Origin: JBBQWS01 sp038210415
GTDB lineage: Bacteria > Actinomycetota > Actinomycetes > Prado026
Length of the DNA stretch: 64,000 nt
Direction of reading: 5' to 3'
Assembly: GCA_038210415.1 (NCBI GenBank)
Contig: JBBQWS010000008.1
Span: 1-64,000 of the forward strand
Position 1 is the first letter of the stretch. Each line of letters begins with the position of its first letter. Below the pieces are notes generated by a model, which ran no database searches, was not told the origin of the DNA, and saw only the letters and a list, made by a program, of their open reading frames with translations. The position numbers were made by a program, and so were the translations under genes. Of the stretch, positions 7,564-16,848 are shown in pieces.

Positions 7564-8928
7564 ATGTCCACGATCTCTCCGGTACGGGTGCAGGGCGGGC
7601 TCGACGAGCCGCTGTCGCGGTGGCTGTGGCTGGTGAAGTGGCTCCTCGCCATCCCGCACTACGTCGTGCTCGCCTTCTTGTGGATAGCCTTCGCCGTCCT
7701 CAGCTTCGTGGCCTTCATCGCCATCCTTCTCACCGGCCGCTACCCGAGATCGGTCTTCGAGTTCAACGTCGGTGTGCTGCGGTGGTCCTGGCGCGTGGCC
7801 TACTACACCTACGGGGCGTTGGGCACCGACCGGTACCCGCCGTTCACGCTCGCGGAAGTTCCCGAGTACCCCGCCCACCTGGAGATCGCCTACCCCGAGC
7901 AGCTGTCTCGAGGGCTCGTCCTGGTGAAGTGGTGGTTGCTCGCGATCCCGCACTACGTCGTCATCGGGATCTTCCTCGGGGGGACCTGGTTCAGCGCCAC
8001 GGGCGACCGCGGCGTCTCGTCACGTCCCGGTCTGATCAGCGCCCTCGTGCTGATCGCCGCGGTGATCCTGCTCTTCTCCGGTCAGTACCCTCGCTCCCTC
8101 CACGACCTGGTCGTCGGCTTGGATCGCTGGGTGCTCCGCGTCGCCGCGTACGCCGGACTGATGACCGACCAGTACCCACCCTTCCGACTCGACCTCGGGG
8201 GAGACGAGCCCGCGGGTGCCGAAAGCCCCCGGCCGGCACAGGTCTGGACAGGTGGCCGGATCGTCTCGGTCGTGATCGGTGCGGTCTGCGTCTTCACCTC
8301 GATAGGCCTGCTCGGAGTGGGGCTCGCTGGGCTCGTCGCGAACTCGGCCGGGCGCGACGCGGCCGGCTACGTCCGACTCGGGACCCAGACCTATGCGACC
8401 CAGGGCTACGCCCTTGCCAGCGACGAGATCAGCTTCCGCGGGGTGGACGCCGGCACCGGGGCGCTGAACTCGCTCGTCGGCAAGGTTCGGGTGCGCGTGA
8501 CATCGTCGGATCCGAGCCGTCCGGTCTTCGTCGGGCTCGGACCGTCGGCCTCGGTCGACGGCTACCTGCAGGGCGTCGCCTTCAGCACGGTCCGGGGAGT
8601 CGGCCGGACCACCGACAACGTCGACCAGGCGGGCGGTCCACCGACCACGGTGCCGTTCCGTGCGGGTGTCTGGACCTTACAGGCGGCTGGTCCCGGAACG
8701 CAGGCGGTCGTCTGGACGCCGACCGACGGGGACTGGACGATCGTTGCGATGAACGCGAACGGCTCTCGCGGCGTGACGGTGACCGTCAGCCTCGCCGCGA
8801 AGCTGCCGGCGCTGCCGTGGATCGCCGGCGGGCTGCTCGCCCTCGGCGCCCTGCTTCTGGTGATCGGCATCGTGCTGGTCGCGATCCCGGTAGCGCGTGA
8901 GTCCCGCTCGGCGGTGACGGGTACGTGA
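7564..8928 (+). CDS. DUF4389 membrane protein with two tandem domains
   Basis: 454 residues from ATG 7564, chosen over an upstream in-frame GTG because GGGAGG lies 7 bases before it. Residues 1-220 hold two similar DUF4389 units: each has (V/L)KW-x-LAIPHYVV, a hydrophobic hairpin, (L/S)GRYPRS or SGQYPRS, and a TDxYPPF motif. A further helix near 230-255 is followed by an extracytoplasmic beta-rich domain and a final transmembrane segment near 425-445. Function is unknown. The translational overlap with a GNAT gene (GTGA) implies a joint role. Confidence 0.8.
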   Translation: MSTISPVRVQGGLDEPLSRWLWLVKWLLAIPHYVVLAFLWIAFAVLSFVAFIAILLTGRYPRSVFEFNVGVLRWSWRVAYYTYGALGTDRYPPFTLAEVPEYPAHLEIAYPEQLSRGLVLVKWWLLAIPHYVVIGIFLGGTWFSATGDRGVSSRPGLISALVLIAAVILLFSGQYPRSLHDLVVGLDRWVLRVAAYAGLMTDQYPPFRLDLGGDEPAGAESPRPAQVWTGGRIVSVVIGAVCVFTSIGLLGVGLAGLVANSAGRDAAGYVRLGTQTYATQGYALASDEISFRGVDAGTGALNSLVGKVRVRVTSSDPSRPVFVGLGPSASVDGYLQGVAFSTVRGVGRTTDNVDQAGGPPTTVPFRAGVWTLQAAGPGTQAVVWTPTDGDWTIVAMNANGSRGVTVTVSLAAKLPALPWIAGGLLALGALLLVIGIVLVAIPVARESRSAVTGT

Positions 8929-9476
8929 TCGAGTCCGCGGAGGTGCCCGTGCCGCCTGGCTATCCGTCCGAGCTGGAGCACGAGACCGTCCTGGCCGACG
9001 GCCGTGCGGTGTTCGTTCGACCGATCCAGGCGGGTGACGCGGACGAGATGCGGCGGGCTCTGGAGACGGCGGACCCGGACACGTTGCGAGCGCGCTTCAT
9101 GGGTTCGGCGCCGCACACCGATGCGGCTGTCCGAAGGCTCGTCGAGGTCGACTACGTCCACCGGCTGGCGCTCGTCGCATTCACTCGCGACGGTACCGGG
9201 GTGGGCATCGCTCGTTACGAAGGCCGGGAAGGGAGCGACGCGGCCGAGGTCGCCGTCGCGGTCGACCACGACTGGCGTCGGGTGGGACTTGGTGGCTTGC
9301 TGCTCCGAGAGCTCGGCGAGGCGGCTCTGCTCCGAGGGATCCGGCAGTTCACCGCGTTGGTGCACGTGGACAACACACCCGCACTCGCGCTGCTTCGCGC
9401 CACCGGGCTCCCGCACTCGATGCGAAGCCAGGACGGCAGCTCAGAGATCGAGATCGAGCTCTCGACCCAGAGCTGA
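8925..9476 (+). CDS. GNAT family N-acetyltransferase
   Basis: 183 residues, GTG 8925 overlapping the DUF4389 stop. The acetyl-CoA-binding core is visible as VAVAVDHDWRRVGLGGLLLRELGEAA (R-x-x-G-x-G type loop), preceded by the ADEMRRAL and LRARFMGSAP helices found in Pat-like GNAT domains. Such domains acetylate lysines of metabolic enzymes when joined to cAMP-binding or acyl-CoA-synthetase domains, but this protein has only the GNAT domain. The substrate is unknown. Confidence 0.85.
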   Translation: MIESAEVPVPPGYPSELEHETVLADGRAVFVRPIQAGDADEMRRALETADPDTLRARFMGSAPHTDAAVRRLVEVDYVHRLALVAFTRDGTGVGIARYEGREGSDAAEVAVAVDHDWRRVGLGGLLLRELGEAALLRGIRQFTALVHVDNTPALALLRATGLPHSMRSQDGSSEIEIELSTQS

Positions 9477-9542
9477 GGGAGCTCTTCAGCCCCGGCTGGG
9501 TCGTGTCGCACCAGGCGGCGAGATCCGCCTACTCACCACCTG

Positions 9543-10055
9543 GCGCCCGGCGGTCGAGCGGGGACACTGCCGGCCTTCTCGATCCTGCTGCCGGAGGGCG
9601 CCACCGCCGGCACCTCGCAGCACAACGGGACGTCGATGATCAGCGGTGACAACTGGATCGGGCAGGTCGTCAACTCCATCATGAGCGGTCCGAACTGGAA
9701 TTCCACCGCGGTGTTCATCACGTACGACGACTGCGGCTGTTTCTACGACCACGTCGCGCCGCCGGCTGGGCTCGGCATCCACAACCCCATGGTCATCGTG
9801 AGTCCGTACGCCCGCGCCGGGTTCACCGACTCGACGGTGGCGACGACCGCGAGCATGCTGGCGTTCACCGAGCACACCTTCAGCCTGTCACCGCTGGGTA
9901 CCCCGGACGCGAACGCGTACGACTATGCGAATGCGTTCGACTTCAGCACCTACGTGCCGCCGGTAGCGACGCCGAGGATGGTGAAGACCAAGGTTCCGAC
10001 GGTGTCGACGACCTTCCTTGCCAGTCACCCTGCGGACCCCGACGACCCGACGTAG
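9543..10055 (+). pseudogene. 3' remnant of a phosphoesterase-family (acid phosphatase/phospholipase C-like) gene
   Basis: The frame ending at TAA/TAG 10053-10055 reads GTLPAFSILLPEGATAGTSQH from about 9561, then NWIGQVVNSIMSGPNW, AVFITYDDCGCFYDHVAPP and NPMVIVSPYARAGF. These are conserved C-terminal blocks of PF04185 phosphoesterases, including the metal/substrate-binding DD-x-G/C-FYDHV and the downstream SPYAR. Homology begins abruptly; the N-terminal half (signal peptide and first catalytic motifs) is absent, and the upstream 80 bases show no homology. An internal ATG at 9636 could still be translated, but the product would lack most of the fold. Read as a 5'-deleted relic. Confidence 0.7.
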
Positions 10056-10087
10056 TCGGGCCGGGTAGGTGCCTGCCGCCTCAGTGG

Positions 10088-11617
10088 CTAGGCGACCGCC
10101 GCGGCAGTCTCAGCCGGTACGTCCTCCCGCTTGGCGTTGATGAGGAACACGGCACAGAGCAGCGCACCAGTGAGCAGCATCGCGCCCCAGAAGAAGGCCA
10201 CGTGGTAGCCCTGGATCAGTGCAAGCGGCGTCACCGGCGCGGCGTCCGCGGGGTCGCGCAGGTTCTCGGCGAGGTAGGCGGTGACCGCCGACGCGAAGAC
10301 GGTGTTGAGCAGGGCCGTCCCGAGGGAGCCACCGATCTGCTGCGAGCTGTTGAGCACCGCACTCGCAACCCCGGCGTCGTGCGAACCCACGTTGACCAGG
10401 GCGACGCTGGACGCCGGGATGAACACACCGGCCAGGCCGACGCTCATCAGAAGCATGGCGGGAAGGACGTGCGTGACGTACGAGGTGTCCTGCCCGATGC
10501 GGGTCAGCAGCAGCATGCCGGAGATGGCCATGACGAGCCCTGGGATCATGATCGGCCGTGGCCCGACGCGGGGCAGGAGCTGCGAGACGACCCCGGCAGA
10601 CACGATGATGCCGCCGCTGAACGGTAGGAAGGCGAACCCGGACTTGAGCGGGCTGTAGCCCAGGTTGATCTGGAAGTAGAAGGTGAGGAACAGGAACATC
10701 GCGAACAGGCCGGCGCCCACGAGCAAGAACATGAGGTAGGCCCCGCCGCGGTTGCGGTTGACCAGGATCCGCATCGGCAGCAGCGGGTTCTTGGTCCACT
10801 GTTCCCAGAGGATGAAGGCCGTGAGCAGTACGACGGCCAGGGCCAGGAAGGAGATGGTCGTCGGCGCCGTCCAGCCCTGAACGGAGGTGTCGCCTCGGTT
10901 TGACGGGTTCTTCGGTTTCGCTGCCTCGCTGAAGCCGTACACGAGCGAGACGAGCCCGAGGGTCGACAGGACCGCTCCGGGGATGTCGTAGCGGGTGTCG
11001 CCGGGCGCCTTGCTCTCGTGCACCACGTAGTAGGCGGCCACTGCCGTGACCAGCGCGATCGGCACGTTGACGCCGAGGCACCACCGCCACGAGAAGTACT
11101 CCGTCAGCACCCCGCCGAGAATCAGCCCGATCGCTGCCCCGCCACCGGAGATCGCCCCGAAGACGCCGAACGCCTTCGCGCGCTCCTTCGGCGCGATGAA
11201 CGTGACCGTGATCAACGACAGCGCCGCGGGAGCGAGCAGCGCGGCGAACGCCCCCTGGAGCCCTCGGGCCGCGAAGAGCAAGCCGGCCGTGGGTGCGATG
11301 CCACCGAGAGCGGATGCTGCTGCGAAGCCGATCAGACCGACCACGAACATCCGCTTGCGCCCGGCGTAGTCGGCGATGCGCCCGCCGAGAAGGAGCAGGC
11401 CCCCGAAGGCGAGCGTGTACGCCGTGATCACCCATTGCCGGTCAGCAGTGCTGATCCCGAGGTCCTTCTGGGCGCTGGGTAGGGCGATGTTCACGATGGA
11501 CGCGTCGAGCACGATCATCAGCTGGGCGACGGCGATCACCGCGAGCGCCAGCCAGCGGCGCGGGTCCTCGGAGTCCATGCCCTGGGGATGTGCGGGCGTT
11601 GCGGACGTCTCGCTCAC
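10088..11617 (-). CDS. MFS drug:H+ antiporter, DHA2 (EmrB/QacA) family
   Basis: About 509 residues from GTG 11617, preferred because GGAG lies 5 bases upstream; an in-frame ATG 11578 is an alternative. The pattern is 14 transmembrane helices, with MFS motif A as GGRIADYAGRKRM after helix 2, the helix-1 signature LDASIVNIALP, and RGLQGAFAALLAPAA in helix 4. These define the DHA2 family, which extrudes lipophilic cations, antibiotics or dyes. No adjacent TetR/MarR regulator is present, and it lies convergent to the phosphoesterase remnant. Substrate unknown. Confidence 0.9.
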   Translation of the reverse strand: MSETSATPAHPQGMDSEDPRRWLALAVIAVAQLMIVLDASIVNIALPSAQKDLGISTADRQWVITAYTLAFGGLLLLGGRIADYAGRKRMFVVGLIGFAAASALGGIAPTAGLLFAARGLQGAFAALLAPAALSLITVTFIAPKERAKAFGVFGAISGGGAAIGLILGGVLTEYFSWRWCLGVNVPIALVTAVAAYYVVHESKAPGDTRYDIPGAVLSTLGLVSLVYGFSEAAKPKNPSNRGDTSVQGWTAPTTISFLALAVVLLTAFILWEQWTKNPLLPMRILVNRNRGGAYLMFLLVGAGLFAMFLFLTFYFQINLGYSPLKSGFAFLPFSGGIIVSAGVVSQLLPRVGPRPIMIPGLVMAISGMLLLTRIGQDTSYVTHVLPAMLLMSVGLAGVFIPASSVALVNVGSHDAGVASAVLNSSQQIGGSLGTALLNTVFASAVTAYLAENLRDPADAAPVTPLALIQGYHVAFFWGAMLLTGALLCAVFLINAKREDVPAETAAAVA

Positions 11618-11805
11618 AGTCGCTCCATGGGGTGAGGGGCCCGGTCCTCGCACGTGCGCCGACGGGCAGTGGCCGGTAGCTGCTTCTCAGTCGTTCCCCA
11701 GGTTAGTGGAGGCGACGCTCCCTGTGGAGAGCGTCGGGGAGCCGAGTCTTGCGCCGAGAACGGTATGTCCGCTGAGGTCGGCGTGGCCGCTGGCAGACTG
11801 ACACC

Positions 11806-14022
11806 GTGCAGACCACCGAGCCGGGGCCCGAACCCGTCGTCGATGGCTCCTACTCCGAGCAGTTCTTCCCGGCCCGCCCGAGGCCGCTGCGGCCGGTCGC
11901 TCGGCACCGCACCAAAGGCCCGGCTGGCGTGCCCCAGTCCGCGACCGCCCAGCCGGCGAACGCGGACAACGCCGCCTACGTCGAGTGGCTCGTCGACGAG
12001 TCGATGCTGCAGTACGCCAAGACCATCTCGCGACAGCTGTCGGGCTCCGGGATCATGTGGCAGAACCCGTTCGCCCGACCCGAGCCGCGGTCGGCCGTCG
12101 ACACCGCCTCGGTCTGGTTCACCGCGTACCCGATCTCGCTGATCAACGCGCCGGGTACGTCCTACCTCGCGACGCTGGGCGACGAGGCGCTCTGGCGGGC
12201 CTTCCAGTGGATCGGCATCGAGGCGGTCCACACCGGGCCGGTGAAGACCGCGGGTGGCCTCCGCGGGTGGCGGGCCACGCCCACGGTCGACGGCCACTTC
12301 GACCGGATCACCAACCAGATCGACCCGGTGTTCGGGACGGCCGAGGAGTACCGCGACGTGTGCAGCGTCGCCGCGGGCATGGGCGGCACCGTCATCGACG
12401 ACATCGTCCCCGGGCACACCGGCAAAGGTGCCGACTTCCGGCTCGCCGAGATGGGGTTCGGGGACTACCCCGGCATTTACCACATGGTCGAGATCGACCC
12501 GGCCGACTGGGCCCTGCTCCCAGACGTCTCACCGGGCCAGGACTCGGCCAACATCGGGCCGGACACGGAGCGGCGGCTGGCCGAGGCGGGCTACATCGTC
12601 GGTGCCCTGCAACGGGTGATCTTCTTCGCCGAGGGGGTCAAGGAGACGAACTGGAGCGCGACCGCCGTGGTACGCGGCGTCGACGGTACCGACCGGCGCT
12701 GGGTCTACCTGCACTACTTCAAGGAGGGGCAACCGTCGATCAACTGGCTCGACCCTTCGTTCGCGGGCATGCGGCTCGTGATCGGCGACGCCCTGCACTC
12801 CCTCACCGACCTGGGCTCGGGCGCGCTGCGCCTGGACGCCAACGGGTTCCTCGGGGTCGAGAAGAGCGCGGAGGGCACTCCGGCCTGGTCCGAAGGGCAC
12901 CCGCTGTCGGATGCGGCGAACCAGCTCATCGCGAGCATGGTGCGCAAAGTCGGCGGCTTCACCTTCCAGGAGCTCAACCTGTCGATGGACGACATCAAGA
13001 TCACGTCGGAGGCCGGCGCCGACCTGTCGTACGACTTCGTGACCCGCCCGGCGTACCAGCATGCCCTGGTCACCGGGGACACCGAGTTCCTCCGGCTCGC
13101 GCTGCGCGAGGGCCGGCGCGTAGGGCTCGACCCGGCTTCGCTCGTGCATGCCCTGCAGAACCACGACGAGCTGACGTACGAGCTGGTCCACTTCACCACG
13201 ACCCACGCCGACGACGTGTACGTGTTCCGGGGCAGGGACGTCACGGGCGCAGAGCTCGCAGACGCGGTGCGCGCCGACCTCACCGAACGGATGACCGGCG
13301 AGGCCGCGCCCTACAACCTGGTGTTCACCACCAACGGGATTGCGTGCACGATGGCGAGCGTCGCGACCGCCGCGCTGGGCATCCGCGACCTCGGTGCCAT
13401 GACGCCCGACGATGTCGAGCAGGTGCGCCGGGCGCACCTGCTGCTCGCGATGTACAACGCCCTGCAGCCAGGTGTCTTCGCGCTCTCCGGCTGGGACCTC
13501 TGCGGCATGCTGCCGATCGACCCGACCCGCATCACGCACCTGCTCGTCGACGGCGACACCCGCTGGATCCATCGGGGAGCGCACGACCTGATGCGGCTCG
13601 ACCCGCTCGCTGTGGAGTCGACCGCCGGAATGCCGGTGGGCCGCAGTCTCTACGGCACGATCCCGGACCAGATCGCCGACCTCGGCTCGTTCCTGAACGG
13701 GCTTCGCGAGATCCTGGCGCTGCGCAAGCGCTTCGGGATCGCGACTGCGCGCCAGGTCGATATCCCCGAGGTCTCGCACCCGGGTCTTCTCGTGCTCGTG
13801 CACGAGCTCGGCGACGACGCCGACTGGGCCGGTGCCCTGCAGGTCACCGTGCTCAACTTCGGCCGGGACCCGGTGGCCGGTACCGTGCGGTCGAAGGCGT
13901 TGCCGCCCGGAGCGCTCGTCATCGACATGGGTACCGGCGAGCAGGTCGGCGACGTCGACAATCTGCACGCCTTCGGAATCGCGCTCAACGGTCTGCAGGG
14001 CATGAGCCTGCTCGTCCGATGA
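11806..14022 (+). CDS. GH13 (alpha-amylase clan) enzyme, trehalose-synthase-like
   Basis: 738-residue protein. The four GH13 regions are visible: region I as DDIVPGHTGKGADF (instead of the usual D-x-V-x-NH), region II GALRLDANGFLGVE with the nucleophile Asp, region III FQELN with the acid/base Glu, and region IV LQNHDE. An N-terminal extension of about 60 residues and a C-terminal beta domain frame the barrel. The closest remembered group is the set of trehalose/maltose-interconverting or alpha-glucosyl-transferring enzymes, but region I is unusual. It starts an operon with a glycerol-kinase-like gene, so a glucosylated polyol or a sugar-glycerol compound could be the substrate; this is inference. 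Confidence 0.65.
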   Translation: MQTTEPGPEPVVDGSYSEQFFPARPRPLRPVARHRTKGPAGVPQSATAQPANADNAAYVEWLVDESMLQYAKTISRQLSGSGIMWQNPFARPEPRSAVDTASVWFTAYPISLINAPGTSYLATLGDEALWRAFQWIGIEAVHTGPVKTAGGLRGWRATPTVDGHFDRITNQIDPVFGTAEEYRDVCSVAAGMGGTVIDDIVPGHTGKGADFRLAEMGFGDYPGIYHMVEIDPADWALLPDVSPGQDSANIGPDTERRLAEAGYIVGALQRVIFFAEGVKETNWSATAVVRGVDGTDRRWVYLHYFKEGQPSINWLDPSFAGMRLVIGDALHSLTDLGSGALRLDANGFLGVEKSAEGTPAWSEGHPLSDAANQLIASMVRKVGGFTFQELNLSMDDIKITSEAGADLSYDFVTRPAYQHALVTGDTEFLRLALREGRRVGLDPASLVHALQNHDELTYELVHFTTTHADDVYVFRGRDVTGAELADAVRADLTERMTGEAAPYNLVFTTNGIACTMASVATAALGIRDLGAMTPDDVEQVRRAHLLLAMYNALQPGVFALSGWDLCGMLPIDPTRITHLLVDGDTRWIHRGAHDLMRLDPLAVESTAGMPVGRSLYGTIPDQIADLGSFLNGLREILALRKRFGIATARQVDIPEVSHPGLLVLVHELGDDADWAGALQVTVLNFGRDPVAGTVRSKALPPGALVIDMGTGEQVGDVDNLHAFGIALNGLQGMSLLVR

Positions 14023-14035
14023 GGGGAGCGGGTCG

Positions 14036-15466
14036 ATGAACATCCTGGCGATCGACCAGGGCACCTCAGGCACGAAAGCGATCGTCTACAGTCCCGACGG
14101 CGGTGTGCTGACCGTGGCCGAGGCGTCGGTGTACCCGGTCTATCTCGACGGCGGCGGGGTCGAGATAGACCCACTTGACTTGCTCGAGTCGGTGCTGCTC
14201 GCGGGGCGCAAGGCGGTTGCCGCAGCCGGGCGACCGATCGACGCGGTGGCGTTGGCGAACCAGGGTGAGACGGTGCTGGTGTGGGACCCCTCGACCGGCG
14301 AGCCGCTGTCGGCGGCCGTCCTGTGGCAGGACCGTCGCTCGGAGCCGATCTGCGCTGAGCTGTCGTCCCACGCGCAGGAGCTTGCGGCGCGTACCGGCCT
14401 GGTGCTCGACCCGTACTTCTCCGCCCCGAAGATGACCTGGCTCCGCCGCAACGTGACCACTGCGGGTGTGGTGACCACGACAGACACGTGGTTGGTGCAC
14501 CGGCTGACGGGCGCCTTCGTCACCGACGCGTCGACCGCGTCGCGTTCGCTGCTGCTCGACCTCGACGCGGTGGCCTGGAGCCCAGACCTCACGAGGATCT
14601 TCGGACTGGGCGCGGAGCTGTTGCCTCGGGTCGTGGGGTCGGACGAGGTGGTGGGCACGACGACCGCGTTCGGCGGCGAGGTGCCGGTCGCCGGCCTCGT
14701 GGTCGACCAGCAGGCGGCGCTGCTGGCTCAGGGTTGTCTTGCGCCGGGGACCTCGAAGTGCACGTACGGCACGGGAGCCTTCCTTTTGGCCAATACCGGT
14801 GACCTAGCGGTGCGGTCATCGGCCGGCCTGACATCGTCCGTGGCCTGGCGCGCGCGGGAGCGCACGACCTACTGCGTGGACGGGCAGGTCTACACGGCGG
14901 CCTCCGCGGTGAGCTGGATCCAGGAACTCGGGCTGATCCGTGGTGCTCCGGACCTAGACCTGGTGGCGGCCGACGACGCCGGCTCGGTGCTCTGTGTGCC
15001 GGCGTTAGCCGGGTTGGCCGCCCCGTGGTGGCGGCCGGACGCACGTGCGTCGTTCACCGGGATGACCATGACGACGGGCCGGGGCCATCTGGTGGCGGCG
15101 GTGCTGCAGGGGATCGCGGCCCAGGTCGCTGAGCTGGGTCGGCTGGTGGAGGACGTGCTGGGGCGACCGCTCGCGGTGCTCCGGGTCGACGGGGGGCTGA
15201 CCCGGAGCCGGCGGTTGATGCAGGCGCAGGCCGACCTGTCGCAGGTCGCGGTGGAGGTCTACCCGGGTGAGCACGCGACTCCGATGGGGGCGGCTGCGTT
15301 GGCGATGCTGGCCCTCGACCCCTCACTCACGTTGCCCGCGGTGCTGCCTGCTTGGACGGCGGACGTGACGTATGAGCCGCTGTGGTCCGCGGACCAGGCG
15401 CAGTCGTTCCGGGCCAGGTGGGCGTCGGCGGTCGACGTCGCGCTGGCGTCGGGAGGCGCCGCATGA
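14036..15466 (+). CDS. FGGY-family carbohydrate kinase, glycerol-kinase-like
   Basis: 476 residues, starting 13 bp after the GH13 gene with GGGGAG ahead of ATG. DQGTSGTKA near residue 8 is the phosphate-1 loop of FGGY kinases, VLWQDRRSEP corresponds to the substrate loop seen as W-x-D-x-R in glycerol kinase, and YGTGAFLLANTGD is the phosphate-2 motif. It is slightly shorter than E. coli GlpK (about 500). The ATP-dependent phosphorylation product, probably glycerol 3-phosphate or a related polyol phosphate, would be oxidised by the next gene's GlpA-like product. Confidence 0.8.
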   Translation: MNILAIDQGTSGTKAIVYSPDGGVLTVAEASVYPVYLDGGGVEIDPLDLLESVLLAGRKAVAAAGRPIDAVALANQGETVLVWDPSTGEPLSAAVLWQDRRSEPICAELSSHAQELAARTGLVLDPYFSAPKMTWLRRNVTTAGVVTTTDTWLVHRLTGAFVTDASTASRSLLLDLDAVAWSPDLTRIFGLGAELLPRVVGSDEVVGTTTAFGGEVPVAGLVVDQQAALLAQGCLAPGTSKCTYGTGAFLLANTGDLAVRSSAGLTSSVAWRARERTTYCVDGQVYTAASAVSWIQELGLIRGAPDLDLVAADDAGSVLCVPALAGLAAPWWRPDARASFTGMTMTTGRGHLVAAVLQGIAAQVAELGRLVEDVLGRPLAVLRVDGGLTRSRRLMQAQADLSQVAVEVYPGEHATPMGAAALAMLALDPSLTLPAVLPAWTADVTYEPLWSADQAQSFRARWASAVDVALASGGAA

Positions 15467-16848
15467 CGCTGGGGTCGTTCGACGTCGTGGTCGTCGGGGC
15501 CGGGATCGTCGGCTGTGCGATCGCCCGCGAGCTGGCCGGCTTCGACCTTTCGGTGGCGGTGGTCGAGGCACGCGACGACGTGGGGGACGGAACGAGCAAG
15601 GCCAACACTGCCTTGCTGCACACCGGTTTCGACGCGAAGCCCGGCACCTTGGAGTCGCGGCTGGTCGCCCGGGGGTATGCGCTCCTCTCGGCGTACGCGG
15701 GTGTGACCGGGATCCCGGTGGAGCGCACCGGGGCGTTGCTGGTGGCTTGGAACGCTGACGAGCAGGCGGCCTTGCCCGGGCTCAAGGACAAGGCCGCAGC
15801 GAACGGCTACCTCCGGTGCGAGCTGGTGGACGCCGTGGAGGTCTACCGCAGGGTTCCCGCGCTGGGGCCGGGTGCCCTCGCCGGGCTGACGGTGCCGGAC
15901 GAGTCGGTCATCTGCACCTGGACCACCAACCTCGCCCTGGCCACGGAGGCGAAGATCCGGGGCGCGCAGTTCCTGCTCGGTGCACGGGTCGGCGCGGTGC
16001 TGGTCGGGCCGGACGACACCTCTGTCGAGACCTCGCGTGGGACGGTGACCGCGACGTGGGTGGTCAATGCTGCCGGGCTCGGCGCGGACACGGTCGACTC
16101 GCTGTTCGGGTTCGAGCGGTTCACGGTGACCCCGCGCAAGGGCGAGCTGTTCGTCTTCGACAAGCTGGCCCGGCGCCTCGTCGACACGATCGTGCTGCCG
16201 GTACCGACGGCCCTGGGCAAGGGCGTGCTGATCAGCCCCACGATCTACGGCAACGTGATGCTCGGGCCGACCGCCGAGGACCTCGTCGACCGGGCCGACA
16301 CGTCCACGAGCGAGCATGGGTTCGAGTTCTTGCTGGGCAAGGGCGAACGGCTGATGCCTGCACTCATGGCGGAGGAGGTCACGGCTTCGTACGCAGGGCT
16401 GCGCGCCGCGACCGAGCGCAGCGACTATGTCGTCGAGATCGACCGCGCGCAGCGCTACCTGCTCCTCGGCGGTATCCGCTCCACCGGACTGACCGCGGGG
16501 ATGGCGATCGCCGAGCACGGCACAGGGCTGCTCGCCGAGGCAGGCCTCGACCTGCGACCACGGCCGGCGCTGCCGGACCCGCCGCGGATGCCGAACCTCG
16601 GCGAGGCCTTCCTCCGCCCCTACGCCGACGCCGCACGGATCGCCGCCGACCCTGCGTACGGGCGGGTGGTCTGCTTCTGCGAACGTGTCACCGAGGGCGA
16701 GATCCGCGACGCGTACGCCTCGCAGTTGCCACCTCCGACGTTGGACGGGCTTGGCCGGCGCACGCGGGCGATGAACGGCCGGTGCCAAGGGTTCTTCTGC
16801 GGTGCACGTCTCGCCGATCTCGCGGCGGCCCACGGGGCCGGCGCGTGA
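15463..16848 (+). CDS. GlpA-like FAD dehydrogenase with C-terminal BFD [2Fe-2S] domain
   Basis: 461 residues from ATG 15463 (ATGA overlap with the kinase). The Rossmann motif GAGIVGCAIARELA opens a DAO-type FAD domain; the C-terminal 60 residues form a bacterioferritin-associated-ferredoxin-like domain with C404-x-C406 and C441-x4-C446. This architecture is that of anaerobic glycerol-3-phosphate dehydrogenase GlpA and its thermophile relatives. It likely oxidises glycerol 3-phosphate, or a similar hydroxy compound, with electrons passed through the Fe-S site to a partner. The next gene encodes a second flavoprotein, as in Thermotoga-type glycerol loci. Confidence 0.8.
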   Translation: MTLGSFDVVVVGAGIVGCAIARELAGFDLSVAVVEARDDVGDGTSKANTALLHTGFDAKPGTLESRLVARGYALLSAYAGVTGIPVERTGALLVAWNADEQAALPGLKDKAAANGYLRCELVDAVEVYRRVPALGPGALAGLTVPDESVICTWTTNLALATEAKIRGAQFLLGARVGAVLVGPDDTSVETSRGTVTATWVVNAAGLGADTVDSLFGFERFTVTPRKGELFVFDKLARRLVDTIVLPVPTALGKGVLISPTIYGNVMLGPTAEDLVDRADTSTSEHGFEFLLGKGERLMPALMAEEVTASYAGLRAATERSDYVVEIDRAQRYLLLGGIRSTGLTAGMAIAEHGTGLLAEAGLDLRPRPALPDPPRMPNLGEAFLRPYADAARIAADPAYGRVVCFCERVTEGEIRDAYASQLPPPTLDGLGRRTRAMNGRCQGFFCGARLADLAAAHGAGA

